From NCBI RefSeq assembly GCF_000993785.3, contig NZ_CP009922.3, forward strand, positions 4,154,001 through 4,218,000: a stretch of 64,000 bases of DNA. Direction: 5' to 3'. Of the stretch, positions 26,951 to 36,178 are shown piece by piece. Source of the stretch: Streptomyces xiamenensis (GTDB taxonomy: Bacteria; Actinomycetota; Actinomycetes; Streptomycetales; Streptomycetaceae). The translations under genes and the position numbers were made by a program. Every line of letters begins with the position of its first letter. Position 1 is the first letter of the stretch. The notes below the pieces were generated by a model. That model was given only the letters and a program-made list of their open reading frames with translations, was not told the origin of the DNA and did not search any database.

Positions 26951-29207
26951 CCGGCGCCGGCTCCCGGTCCGGCTCTCCCGTCCCCGACGGCACCACCGAG
27001 GGCTCCCCGGGCGGCGCGGAGGGAGACGGATCGGCCGGCGGCGGCCCCGTCGACGGCGCCGCCGAACCCGGCGCGGACGGCACCGCCGACCCACCCGGCT
27101 CGGCCTCCGGCTCCCCGGACCCCTCCCGCCCGCCGTCCTCCCGCTCCCGCTCCCCATCCGGCACCGGCCCCGGCTCCCGGTCCGGCTCCGGATCGCGCTC
27201 CCCGTCCGGGGTCGCCGGCGGCACCGGCTCCGCCGCCCCCTCGAACTCCACCACCGGCCGCCCCTCCAACGCCGCCGCCGTGTACTGACCCCAGATCCGC
27301 GCCGGAAACCCCCCACCACTGATCCGCTCCTGCCCCGCCGCCCCGTACAGCGACTGCTGCTCCCCGCTCTCCGAGTCCTGGCCGAACACCGCCACCACCG
27401 TCGCCAACTCCGGCGTGAACCCAGCGAACCACGCCGCCCGGTCCTCCTCCGCCGTCCCCGTCTTCCCCGCCGCCGGCCGCCCCGCCGACCGTGCCGCCGT
27501 CCCCGTACCCCGCTCCACCACCCCGCGCAGCACCGCCGTCACCCCGTCCGCCGCCTCCGGCGACACCGCCCGCCGCTCCACCGCCCCCGGCACCGGCACC
27601 GGCTCCCCGTCCCGGCTCACCTCCCGCACCAGCACCGCCTCCCGGTACGTCCCCCGCCCCGCCAGCGCCGCGTACACCTGCGCCACATCCAGCGTGCTCG
27701 GCGTCGCCGTCCCCAGCGAGATCGAACCGCGCGCCTCCGCCAGCCCCGGCACGTCCCCCGGAATACCCAGCGCCACCGCCGTCTCCCGCACCCGGTCCGC
27801 CCCCACGTCCTGCCCCAGCTGCGCGAACACCGCGTTCACCGACTGATCCATCGCCTCGGCCACCGTCACCGTGCCGAAGTCCTTCCCGCCCTCGTTCTGC
27901 GGCGACCAGCCCGAACCCGTACCGTCCCGGTTCACCACCTCCCGGCCGCTGTCCCCCTCGTACACCGTCGCGGGACCGATCCGCTCCCCGTCCACCGTCA
28001 GCGCCGCGTGCTCCAGGGCCGCCGCGTACACGATCGGCTTGAACGTCGAAGCCGCCTGATAGTCCCGGCGCGTCGCGTTGTTGACGAACTGCTCCGTGTA
28101 GTCCCGGCCCCCGTACATCGCCACCACCTCGCCCGTGGCCACCTCCACCGACGTCGCCCCCACCCGCACGAAGGCGTCCGGCGGCTCCGTCCCCAGACCG
28201 TCCAGCAACTGCTCGCCCACCGCCCGGGTCAGCGCCTCCTGCCGCACCGGATCGATCGTCGTGGTGATCCGGTACCCGCCCGCAGCCAGTTCGTCCTCGC
28301 CCACGATGCCCCGCCCGGTCAGATGCCCCTTCACCGCCTCCACCAGATAACCCCGCTCGCCCGACAGCAGATCCGACGGCTCGTACGGGCCCGGCCACGG
28401 GAACACCAGACCCGCCCGCTCCGACGCGTCCAGCCACCCCTGCGACACCATGCCGTCCAGCACGTACTCCCAGCGGGCCACCGCCCGCCCGGCACTGCCC
28501 GGATCCGCCACCACGTCGTACGCGCTCGGCGCCTGGAGCAGCGCCGCCAGATACGCGCCCTCCGCCACGTCCAGACGCGCGGCGTCCTTCCCGTAGTACG
28601 CCTGCGCCGCCGCCTGGACGCCGTACGCGTTGCGGCCGAAGTAACTGGTGTTCAGATACCCCTGGAGAATCTCCTCCTTGCTGGTCTCCCGCCCCAGCTT
28701 CACCGCGATGAACAGCTCCTTGACCTTGCGGGTCACCGTCTGCCGCTGATCCAGGTAGTAGTTCTTCACGAACTGCTGAGTGATCGTGGAACCCGACTGC
28801 CGGCCCCCGCCGCGCAGCATGTTCCAGCCCGCCCGCACCATCGCCGACAGATCCACCGCCGAGGAGTCGTAGAAATCCCGGTCCTCCGCCGCCAGCACCG
28901 CGTGCCGCACCGGCTCCGGCACCTGATCCAGCGACACGTTCGCCCGGTTCACCTCACCGACCGCCGCCAGCTGCGAACCGTCCGCGTACAGATAGACATT
29001 CGCCTGCGCGGCGGCCGCCGACTTCGGCTCCGGGATCTCCACCAGCAGGTAGCCCGCCACCAGGGCGCCGAGCCCGAGCACCGTAGCGCCCATCAGCCCG
29101 CCCAGCAGCACCCGCCAGGTGGGCAGCAGCCGCCGCAGACCCCTGCGGCGCGGCCGGCGCGCCCCCGCGCTCTTCGCCGGCCACCCCGGCCATCGGTCAA
29201 CGCCCAT
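26943..29207 (-). CDS. bifunctional class A penicillin-binding protein (GT51 and transpeptidase)
   Basis: This protein of about 754 residues has one N-terminal transmembrane helix, a GT51 glycosyltransferase domain (AVLAAEDRDFYD, GSTITQQFVKNYY, AYLAALLQAPSAYD) and a transpeptidase domain. The latter has ASTFKPIVYAAAL (SxxK), DQSVNAVFAQ (SxN) and AAGKTGTAEED (KTG). The last 120 or so residues are disordered Pro/Glu/Gly/Ser-rich sequence. It polymerises and cross-links peptidoglycan. The start is uncertain; the ATG at 29207 precedes a basic stretch and the helix. Confidence 0.92.
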   Translation of the reverse strand: MGVDRWPGWPAKSAGARRPRRRGLRRLLPTWRVLLGGLMGATVLGLGALVAGYLLVEIPEPKSAAAAQANVYLYADGSQLAAVGEVNRANVSLDQVPEPVRHAVLAAEDRDFYDSSAVDLSAMVRAGWNMLRGGGRQSGSTITQQFVKNYYLDQRQTVTRKVKELFIAVKLGRETSKEEILQGYLNTSYFGRNAYGVQAAAQAYYGKDAARLDVAEGAYLAALLQAPSAYDVVADPGSAGRAVARWEYVLDGMVSQGWLDASERAGLVFPWPGPYEPSDLLSGERGYLVEAVKGHLTGRGIVGEDELAAGGYRITTTIDPVRQEALTRAVGEQLLDGLGTEPPDAFVRVGATSVEVATGEVVAMYGGRDYTEQFVNNATRRDYQAASTFKPIVYAAALEHAALTVDGERIGPATVYEGDSGREVVNRDGTGSGWSPQNEGGKDFGTVTVAEAMDQSVNAVFAQLGQDVGADRVRETAVALGIPGDVPGLAEARGSISLGTATPSTLDVAQVYAALAGRGTYREAVLVREVSRDGEPVPVPGAVERRAVSPEAADGVTAVLRGVVERGTGTAARSAGRPAAGKTGTAEEDRAAWFAGFTPELATVVAVFGQDSESGEQQSLYGAAGQERISGGGFPARIWGQYTAAALEGRPVVEFEGAAEPVPPATPDGERDPEPDREPGPVPDGEREREDGGREGSGEPEAEPGGSAVPSAPGSAAPSTGPPPADPSPSAPPGEPSVVPSGTGEPDREPAPGR

Positions 29208-29284
29208 GGGCCACACTGTCGCAACCCGACCCCCGCACGCCCCCCGCACACCACCGGTACGCCCCCGGCCTCCCCCGAACGGCC

Positions 29285-30601
29285 CTACAGCACCGCGGCC
29301 GGCTCCACCCCCATGAGCAGCGCCGGATCCACCGCCTCCGCCATCGCCCGGAACCCCGCGTCCGTCGGATGCAGAGCATCACCCGAGTCGTACGCGGGCA
29401 GCAGTCGCGACGGGTCCGCCGGATCGCGCAGCGCGGCATCCAGATCGATCAGCCCGTCGAAGACACCGCCCGCCCGCAGCCGCTCGTTGACCTCCTGCCG
29501 GACCGCCTCACCCCGGTCGCTCCACGCGTAGTGCCCCTCGTACGGCATCAGCGTCGCCCCGACCACCCGCAGCCCGTTCTCCCGCGCCTCGGCGGCCAGC
29601 CGCTCCAGACCCGCCACGATCTCCCCGGCGTCCGGCTCGCGCGGCGCCCGCAGAATGTCATTGATCCCCAACTGCACGACCAGCACCGTCGCGCCCTCCT
29701 GGCGCAGCACGTCCGAGTGCAGCCGGCTCAGCCCGCTCGCCCCGTTGTACGACCTGCCGGGCGAACCGTCGCGCAGCAGCCGGTTGCCGCTGATCCCCAG
29801 ATTGAGCACCGGCGTCCCCTCCAGCCGCGCGGCCAGGAAATCCGTCCAGCGATGCCCCGCCCCCGGCGTCGAGGAGATGCCGTCCGTCAGCGAATCGCCC
29901 AGCACCACCACCGCACCCGGCGACGCGGGGGAGAACACCTGCACCCCCGTCAGATAACGCCAGTGCTCGGTCGTCGCCGTGTACGTCGCCCCCGACACCT
30001 CCGCCGTGTGCTCACCGCGCGCCGCGAAGTTCGTCTCCCGCGCGTGCCGGTGGTACGTCACGGGCCCCGACGGGCCCGGCGCGTACACCGACACCAGCAG
30101 CCGCGTCGCCGGCTCCACCGCCAGCGACACCGCGTCGCTCAACACCACGCCCCCCACCGGTATGGTCACCGCGGCCCCGCCGCCGAACGCGAGCGGCACC
30201 ACGCTGTGCGCCACCGCCTCCGCGCTGCCCGGCCCGACCGCGAGCCCGACCGAGGCACGCGTGAACGTCACCGGCTGGCTCCCGTACCGGTTGGACAACT
30301 CCACGCGCACCGCCGTGCCACCCGCCGACACCTGCACCGCATTGCGCAGCGACTGCCCGCCCAGACCGTCCCGGGTGCCCGGCTCGGACCCCGTCGGCGC
30401 CGCCGACCAGGCACCCACCCACGCGCCCTGCGACGCCGGCACCACCGCGCCCGGCGGACCCGGGGCGGCCCGTACCGCCCGGCCGTCATCACCCGGCAGC
30501 CCCGACAGCACCGCCGACACGATCACCAGCAACGCCACCACCCCGGCCGCCCACCATGCCGGAGCCCGCCGTACACCCACCACTCCCACACCCACCCGCA
30601 C
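29285..30601 (-). CDS. SGNH/GDSL-family secreted hydrolase
   Basis: This 438-residue protein has an N-terminal helix and the SGNH blocks VVVLGDSLTDGISSTPG (block I Ser), NLGISGNRLL (Gly), VVQLGINDILRAP (Asn) and DALHPTDAGFRAMA (Asp/His). An additional beta domain precedes the hydrolase. It is likely an esterase or lipase acting outside the membrane. It starts with GTG 30601, with several GTG alternatives close by. Confidence 0.88.
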   Translation of the reverse strand: MRVGVGVVGVRRAPAWWAAGVVALLVIVSAVLSGLPGDDGRAVRAAPGPPGAVVPASQGAWVGAWSAAPTGSEPGTRDGLGGQSLRNAVQVSAGGTAVRVELSNRYGSQPVTFTRASVGLAVGPGSAEAVAHSVVPLAFGGGAAVTIPVGGVVLSDAVSLAVEPATRLLVSVYAPGPSGPVTYHRHARETNFAARGEHTAEVSGATYTATTEHWRYLTGVQVFSPASPGAVVVLGDSLTDGISSTPGAGHRWTDFLAARLEGTPVLNLGISGNRLLRDGSPGRSYNGASGLSRLHSDVLRQEGATVLVVQLGINDILRAPREPDAGEIVAGLERLAAEARENGLRVVGATLMPYEGHYAWSDRGEAVRQEVNERLRAGGVFDGLIDLDAALRDPADPSRLLPAYDSGDALHPTDAGFRAMAEAVDPALLMGVEPAAVL

Positions 30602-30667
30602 ATGATCCCACGATCGGACGGCACGGGCTCGTCCGTTCGGATCACCCCACCCCCGACAATGGGGGAC

Positions 30668-31924
30668 ATGAGCTTCACGGCAGCAGATGTGGCGAAACAG
30701 CGCTCCCTACGCCGCATGAAGGGAGTGGCCACCGGCCTGCTGGTGGCCGTCGCCGTCGTGTACGCGCTCGCCACCTGGGCCGAGCACAGCGGAGCGGGCG
30801 CCTGGGCGGGCTACGTGGCCGCCGCGGCGGAGGCCGGCATGGTGGGCGCGCTCGCCGACTGGTTCGCGGTCACCGCCCTCTTCCGCCACCCGCTGGGCCT
30901 GCCCATCCCGCACACCGCCATCATCCCGACCAAGAAGGACCAGCTCGGCCAGTCCCTGGGCGACTTCGTCGGCGACAACTTCCTCTCCGAGAGCGTGGTG
31001 CGCGACAAACTCCGCTCCCTGGGCCTGTCCCGGCGCGCCGGTATCTGGCTGGCCCGCCCGGAGAGCGCCGACCGGGTCACCGCGGAACTGGCCACCGCCG
31101 TACGCGGCGGACTGACCGTGCTGCGCGACGCCGACGTCCAGGCCGTGATAGGGGAAGCCATCACCCGCCAGGCCGGCCGCCGCGAGATCTCCCCGCAGCT
31201 GGGCGACCTGCTGGGCCGCACCGTCGCGGCCGGCGCCCACCACCGCATGGTCGACCTGGTGTGCGCCCGCGCCGCCGACTGGCTGATCCTGCACCGCGAC
31301 GCGGTCATGGAAGCGGTGGAGGGCGGCGCCCCCGGCTGGACACCCCGGTTCGTGGACCGCAGAATCGGCGAACGTGTCTACCGCGAGCTGCTCCGCTTCG
31401 TCACCGAGATGCGCGACAGCCCCCAGCACCCGGCACGCGGCGCACTGGACCGCTTCCTCGCGGACTTCGCCCAGCAGCTGAAGGACGACCCGGACACCCG
31501 GGCGCGGGTGGAACGCCTGAAGGCGGACCTGCTGCGCCGGCCCGAGGTCCAGGACCTGATCGCCTCCGCCTGGGCGGCGGTCCGGGCGATGATCATGGCG
31601 GCGGCGGAGGACGAGAACAGCGCGCTGCGGCTGCGGGCGCGGGCGGCGCTGCTCTCACTGGGCGAGCGCCTGGCGACGGACGACCGCCTGGGCGCCAAGC
31701 TGGACGGCTGGGTGACGGACGCGGCGCTGCACGTGGTGTCCGGCTACCGGAGCGAGATCACCTCGCTGATCACCGACACGGTCGCCTCCTGGGACGCCCG
31801 CACCACCTCCCGCAAGATCGAACTCCACATCGGCCGGGACCTTCAGTTCATCCGCCTGAACGGCACGATCATCGGCTCCCTGGCCGGCCTGGTGATCCAC
31901 ACGGTGACCCAGCTCCTCACCTGA
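30668..31924 (+). CDS. DUF445 membrane protein
   Basis: This 418-residue protein has an N-terminal transmembrane helix (ATGLLVAVAVVYALAT), the DUF445 hallmark GALADWFAVTALFRHPLGLPIPHTAIIPTKKDQLG, and a C-terminal helix (GTIIGSLAGLVIHTVTQLL). The function of DUF445 is unknown. A GACAAT just upstream of the ATG suggests a short or absent leader. It is divergent from the SGNH gene. Confidence 0.9.
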   Translation: MSFTAADVAKQRSLRRMKGVATGLLVAVAVVYALATWAEHSGAGAWAGYVAAAAEAGMVGALADWFAVTALFRHPLGLPIPHTAIIPTKKDQLGQSLGDFVGDNFLSESVVRDKLRSLGLSRRAGIWLARPESADRVTAELATAVRGGLTVLRDADVQAVIGEAITRQAGRREISPQLGDLLGRTVAAGAHHRMVDLVCARAADWLILHRDAVMEAVEGGAPGWTPRFVDRRIGERVYRELLRFVTEMRDSPQHPARGALDRFLADFAQQLKDDPDTRARVERLKADLLRRPEVQDLIASAWAAVRAMIMAAAEDENSALRLRARAALLSLGERLATDDRLGAKLDGWVTDAALHVVSGYRSEITSLITDTVASWDARTTSRKIELHIGRDLQFIRLNGTIIGSLAGLVIHTVTQLLT

Positions 31925-31996
31925 CCGGCGTAACCGCCGGGCACCCGGATCGTTGATCCGTGCGAGACCAGGACGGACGGTCGAAGGGGAGCGTGC

Positions 31997-32632
31997 ATGG
32001 CCAGCCGGTACACACGGGAGCGCCTCGCGGAGGCAGCCGCGGGTTCGACGACGCTGACGGAGGCGATCACCAAACTGGGCGCCGACCCGAGGAGCGGATC
32101 ACGGCGTTACCTCCGCGAGCGGATGCGCGCCCTGGGGGTGGACACCTCGCACTTCGCGCGTGAGGGTCGGCGCTGGACGGTACACGCGCTGACGGCCGCC
32201 GTGGCGGACTCCCGGAACATGGCCGAGGTGCTTTACCACCTCGGCGTGCCACTGGTGGGCGGCCAGCACACGCATCTCAGCCGCACGGTCAAGGCACTGG
32301 GCATCGACACCTCACACTTCACCGGGCGCCAGGCTTCTCCCGGAGCCGCCAGGCGCCGGACGCCGCAGGAGATCCTCGTCCGCCAGGATGCCGCTGACAC
32401 CCGCCGCTGCCCGGGTGAGCGGCTCCGCCGCGCTCTGCTTGCGGTGGGCGTCCCCCACCGGTGCGCCCGGTGCGGAACCCCGCCGCAGTGGCGCGGCAAG
32501 CCGCTGACATTGGAGGTGGATCACGTGGACGGCGACCGCCGGAACAACGAGGCGGCCAATCTCCGTCTGCTGTGCCCCAATTGCCACGCGACTACGGCGG
32601 CCTACCGGGGCCGGGGCAAGCGGGCCGCATGA
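31997..32632 (+). CDS. HNH endonuclease with repeated N-terminal modules (first of a pair)
   Basis: This 211-residue protein has two copies of a roughly 50-residue module, each ending in a (V/I)DTSHF motif (about residues 5-53 and 59-108). A C-terminal HNH/zinc domain follows: CARCG, LEVDHVDGDRRNNEAANLRLLCPNCHATT. The Cys pairs bind a structural zinc and DH is the active site. The modules look like DNA-recognition helices. The start has GAAGGGGAG upstream. The stop overlaps the next HNH gene by four bases. Confidence 0.88.
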   Translation: MASRYTRERLAEAAAGSTTLTEAITKLGADPRSGSRRYLRERMRALGVDTSHFAREGRRWTVHALTAAVADSRNMAEVLYHLGVPLVGGQHTHLSRTVKALGIDTSHFTGRQASPGAARRRTPQEILVRQDAADTRRCPGERLRRALLAVGVPHRCARCGTPPQWRGKPLTLEVDHVDGDRRNNEAANLRLLCPNCHATTAAYRGRGKRAA

Positions 32633-33297
32633 GCGCGCGGACCTACTCACGCGAACGGCTGGCCGAGGCGGCGGCGCGTTGCCGGAACATGGACGAGGTC
32701 ATTGTCTTCTTCGGTGCACGGCGCTATCAGAAACAGAAGACCTACCTGAGGAAGCGGTTCGCCCACTTCGGGATCGACATCTCGCATTTCGCGGGCCAAG
32801 GCTCCCGCAGTTCCGGGAAGCGTCCGGAACCCACGACGCTGGAATGGGCGCTGGCCGCACAGATGTCCCCCTCCATCGCGGCCGTCATGCGCAGGCTGAA
32901 ACAGCCCGACACCGCCCGATCGAGGGCCCGCTTCCGACGGGCACTCACGGATTCGGGCTGCGACACCTCGCGATTGCTCGGTCAGGCCCACGGTCGTGGG
33001 CGCCGCAGTCCGGCACGCCGCCCGGCCGAGCAGACTCTGGTCAAGCACTCGGGTGCCCGCCGGACCACGACCGTACTGCTGCGCCGCGCGCTGGCCGACA
33101 TCGGCCGCCCGGAGATCTGTGCGGAGTGTGGCACGGGGCCGGTCTGGCTCGGGGAACCCATGACGCTGGAGGTGGATCACAGGAACGGCGACTGGCGCGA
33201 CGACCGCGCGGAGAACCTGCGGTTGCTGTGTCCGAACTGCCATGCGGTGACGGACACCTGGTGCCGGGGCGGCAGGGCGGAGCGACGGGGGGAGTGA
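32629..33297 (+). CDS. HNH endonuclease with repeated N-terminal modules (second of a pair)
   Basis: This 222-residue paralogue of the preceding gene starts in an ATGA overlap. It has a module ending IDISHF (about 5-51), a more diverged second module ending CDTSRLL, and the HNH/zinc region CAECG, LEVDHRNGDWRDDRAENLRLLCPNCHAVT. The pair is co-translated and ends 37 bases before tRNA-Leu. Action on DNA is inferred; the target is unknown. Confidence 0.87.
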   Translation: MSARTYSRERLAEAAARCRNMDEVIVFFGARRYQKQKTYLRKRFAHFGIDISHFAGQGSRSSGKRPEPTTLEWALAAQMSPSIAAVMRRLKQPDTARSRARFRRALTDSGCDTSRLLGQAHGRGRRSPARRPAEQTLVKHSGARRTTTVLLRRALADIGRPEICAECGTGPVWLGEPMTLEVDHRNGDWRDDRAENLRLLCPNCHAVTDTWCRGGRAERRGE

Positions 33298-33334
33298 GGG
33301 GAGCCCGCTTCGGGCCGTAGGATTGGTGCACCTT

Positions 33335-33417
33335 GCGGCCGTGGTGGAATGGCAGTCACGCCGGGTTTAGGTCCCGGTGCGCTCACGCGCGTGAGGGTTC
33401 GACTCCCTCCGGCCGCA
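33335..33417 (+). tRNA. tRNA-Leu (anticodon UAG)
   Basis: The acceptor arm GCGGCCG pairs with CGGCCGC (33410-33416), with A as discriminator. The anticodon stem is CCGGG (33361-33365) with CCCGG, and the loop TTTAGGT has anticodon TAG at 33368-33370. A long variable arm and GTTCGACTC in the T arm are present. The 3' CCA is not encoded. Confidence 0.95.
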
Positions 33418-33433
33418 CTCCGCGCAATCGACC

Positions 33434-33461
33434 CGGCCCGGCTCCCCGAAGAGCCGGGCCG
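33434..33461 (+). terminator. terminator after tRNA-Leu
   Basis: CGGCCCGGCTC (33434-33444) pairs perfectly with 33451-33461 around a six-base loop. Confidence 0.8.
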
Positions 33462-33553
33462 TCATCGTGTCCGGGGTCGATCCGGGCCATCAGCTGTGTG
33501 CCCCGATAGCGTGTGGGGGTATTGCTTTCAGCTGATTCTCTGGAGGATCGACC

Positions 33554-33982
33554 ATGGCAACCACCCGTGTCGCCACGACCAATTGGGCCGGCTCTCTCAT
33601 GGAGGGGTCGGGGACCGTCGCGCTGGAGTCCTCGGGGATCGGGACGTTCGAGGTGAACTGGCCCTCGCGGGCCGAGACGCCCAACGGGCGGACCTCCCCC
33701 GAGGAACTGATCGCCGCCGCGCACTCCTCCTGCTTCTCCATGGCCCTCTCGCACGGCCTGGCCGGTGCCGGCACGCCGCCGGAGACCGTGCAGACGCAGG
33801 CGTCCGTCACCTTCCAGCCGGGTGAGGGGATCACCGGCATCGTGCTGAACGTCAAGGCGCGCGTGCCCGGCCTGTCGGCGGAGGCGTTCCAGGAGGCGGC
33901 CACCACCGCCAAGGAGAACTGCCCGGTCAGCAAGGCGCTGGCCGGTGTCACGATCACCCTGGAAGCCGAGCTGCTGGCCTGA
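33554..33982 (+). CDS. OsmC-family peroxiredoxin
   Basis: This 142-residue protein has the two conserved Cys of OsmC/Ohr proteins, in AAHSSCFSMAL and AKENCPVSKAL. The family reduces organic peroxides. GGAGGATC precedes the ATG. A strong hairpin follows the stop. Which branch (OsmC or Ohr) cannot be fixed by eye; the first Cys context favours OsmC. Confidence 0.9.
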   Translation: MATTRVATTNWAGSLMEGSGTVALESSGIGTFEVNWPSRAETPNGRTSPEELIAAAHSSCFSMALSHGLAGAGTPPETVQTQASVTFQPGEGITGIVLNVKARVPGLSAEAFQEAATTAKENCPVSKALAGVTITLEAELLA

Positions 33983-33992
33983 TCCGACGCGT

Positions 33993-34024
33993 GCGGCCCC
34001 GGCATTCCAGGATGCCGGGGCCGC
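33993..34024 (+). terminator. terminator after osmC-like gene
   Basis: A 13-bp perfect stem (33993-34005 with 34012-34024) has a six-base loop, 11 bases after the stop. Confidence 0.82.
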
Positions 34025-34068
34025 CGTACGCTGGGCGGTGGTTCGTACCCCCGGAGAGAGGCGCGCCG

Positions 34069-34422
34069 ATGGCCAGCGTGGTGAAGATCAATGTTCTGAC
34101 CGTTCCCGCCGAGCAGCGCGAGGAGCTGGAGCGCCGGTTCGCCGCGCGGGCCGGTGCGGTGGAGGGGCAGGACGGGTTCGAGTGGTTCGAGCTGCTGCGG
34201 CCGGTGGAGGGTACGGACACGTACCTCGTGTACACGCGCTGGCGCAGTGAGGAGGACTTCCAGAACTGGATGAAGGGGTCCATGCGGCAGGCACACGGCG
34301 GTTCCGGTGGCTCTGGTGGCTCCGGCGGTGAGGGTCGCAGGCCCGCCGCCTCCGGTTCAGAGCTGTGGTCCTTCGAGGTGGTCCAGCAGGCGGCGCCGGT
34401 CAGCGGGGATCGTCCCGCTTGA
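34069..34422 (+). CDS. antibiotic biosynthesis monooxygenase (ABM) fold protein
   Basis: This 117-residue ferredoxin-like protein has KINVLTVPAEQREELERRFAA, GFEWFELLRPVEG, YLVYTRWRSEEDFQNWM, and a Gly/Ser linker before a C-terminal strand. It resembles HmoA/ABM-domain proteins, some of which bind haem or act as monooxygenases. No pathway partner is adjacent. Confidence 0.8.
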   Translation: MASVVKINVLTVPAEQREELERRFAARAGAVEGQDGFEWFELLRPVEGTDTYLVYTRWRSEEDFQNWMKGSMRQAHGGSGGSGGSGGEGRRPAASGSELWSFEVVQQAAPVSGDRPA

Positions 34423-34521
34423 TGACGCGGGAACGGCTGCGTACGTGCGGGTGTGTTCCGCCGGGACGCTGCCGCCCCCGGTGGTGACGGGGCCGGTGGT
34501 GCGGAGAGGGGCGCGGGCCGG

Positions 34522-35181
34522 TCACGTGCCCTGCGGTTCTCCGCGTGCCCGGGGCCGGAGCGTGGCCCGTGTCCGGGGGAGCGGGCGAAGCCGTCCCCCG
34601 GCGGAGGTGGTGCGTCCGGCGTTTCCGTTGTCCTGGTCGTCCTCGCGGTCGTCCCCGGCCGGTTCGACTCTCCCGGGCGGCAGGACGAAGGCGGACAGGC
34701 CGGCCAGGGCGTACAGCGCCACGACGCTCCACAGTCCGGTGACGGCCGCGTCGGCGGGCGGGTCGCCACCGTCCAGCGCCGAGAAGTAGACGGTGGCGAC
34801 GATGGCGATGCCGGTGGCGACACCCACCTGGATGGCGGTGTTCACCAGTGAGGAGGCCGAACCGGAGGCCGAGCGCGGGACCTTGGCGAGCACGATGTTC
34901 ACCAGCGTGCCGGCCATCATCGCCATGCCGAGCCCGGAGACGACCATGCCGGGGACGGGATGCCACGGCTCCAGCGTGCCGGCGTACCGGTCGACGGTGG
35001 CGGTGATGGGCACCATCCCGGCGGCCATGAAGGAGCAGCCCAGGAGGACGCCCCGGCGGCCCAGCGGCATCAGTCCGGGCGCGAATCCGGAGCCGATGCC
35101 GACGCCCACGGTGAAGGCGACCATGGTGAGGCCGGTGCGAAGCGGGGTGTAGCCCTCGCCGACCTGGAGGTGCACGGTCAT
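34522..35181 (-). pseudogene. truncated MFS drug-transporter remnant
   Basis: The 219-residue frame opens MTVHLQVGEGYTPLRTGL. This corresponds to the middle of a 14-helix EmrB/QacA-type transporter, so the first half (about eight helices) is missing. It retains helices around FTVGVGIGSG, GVLLGCSFMAAGMVP, MVVSGLGMAMMAGTL, TAIQVGVATGIAIVATV and LWSVVALYALAGLSAFVLPP, then a long charged tail. It lies downstream of the IclR gene on the same strand. It may be a decayed transporter or the result of a deletion. Confidence 0.65.
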
Positions 35182-35306
35182 GACGAGTTGGTGTGCCGTG
35201 CCGCGGCCAGGGCCGGTACCGGGCCGGCGGCGCCCTCACCCGTCTCGGTGCGGGCCGTGGGAGAGTCGCGGGGAGAGAAGGCGGCAGTGGCGAACGCGCC
35301 GCCGGG

Positions 35307-36065
35307 CTACAGCGCGAGTGACAGCAGCGCCGGAGCCGCCTTGCGGTTGAGCGTCTCCGCCGCCTGCCGCAGCCGGTGCGCCTCACCGACCGGCAGCGAC
35401 AGCGCCAGACAGCCCACCGTCGCCCCGGCCGTCAACGGCACCGCGGCGCACAGCGTACCCACCGCGTACTCCTGGAGATCCAGCACCGGCATGGTGGCCG
35501 GCTGCCGCTCCAGCGAGTTCAGCAGGACCCGGGCGTCGGTGATCGTCCGCGAGGTCAGCCGCGCCGCCCGGTGCCGCGAGAAGTGGTCCTGCCGCCCGTC
35601 GTGATCGAGCTGGCTCAGCAGGCACTTGCCGATGGCCGTCGCGTGTGCCGCCGACCGGAAGTCCACCCACTGGTGCACCGGGGGCGTCTCCGGCGCGTCC
35701 GAGACGTGCGGCACCTCCAGCTCGCCGTCCCGGTAGAGCCCGATGTACACGGCGGCGCCCAGCGCCACGCGCAGCGCGTCCAGCGCCTCCTGGAGCTTCT
35801 CGTGCCGCACCCGCTGCCGGTCCCCGCCCCGGCTCAGCAGGATCAGCGCCTCGCCGGGAAGGTACGCGCCGTCCCGCAGCTGGTGCACGTACCCCTCGCG
35901 GGTCAGCATCAGCAGCAGGTGGGAGAGCTGACCGGGCGGCAGATCGATATGTTCGGCGATCTCGTTCTCCGGGATGCCGTCGGGATGGCCCGCGACGGTC
36001 TCCAGCAGCCGCAGCGCGTACTGCACGGAGTGGAAGGGGGCGGTCAGCCCGGGTGTGATCGCCAC
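35307..36065 (-). CDS. IclR-family transcriptional regulator
   Basis: This 252-residue regulator has a winged helix (GIPENEIAEHIDLPPGQLSHLLLMLTREGYV) and an IclR effector domain (TAIGKCLLSQL, LNRKAAPALLSLAL). The GTG at 36065 is preceded by AGGAGG at good spacing. Longer N-terminal extensions lack such support. It lies just downstream of the Ehu-type transporter operon and is the likely regulator of that operon and the nearby catabolic genes. Confidence 0.88.
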   Translation of the reverse strand: MAITPGLTAPFHSVQYALRLLETVAGHPDGIPENEIAEHIDLPPGQLSHLLLMLTREGYVHQLRDGAYLPGEALILLSRGGDRQRVRHEKLQEALDALRVALGAAVYIGLYRDGELEVPHVSDAPETPPVHQWVDFRSAAHATAIGKCLLSQLDHDGRQDHFSRHRAARLTSRTITDARVLLNSLERQPATMPVLDLQEYAVGTLCAAVPLTAGATVGCLALSLPVGEAHRLRQAAETLNRKAAPALLSLAL

Positions 36066-36178
36066 TTCGTCCTCCTGGAGGGGGAGTTGTGCCAGCTCGG
36101 ACCCAGGGTAGCGACGATGCGGCCACCAGGGAGGCGGTCCGGCACAAGTGACTCCTCCGGTGCCGGACCACCCCGCGA

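Noticed and set aside
33335..33417. tRNA-Leu as the end of an integrated element
   Set aside because: No integrase, direct repeat of the tRNA 3' end or other element genes were found. The neighbouring HNH pair alone does not show integration.
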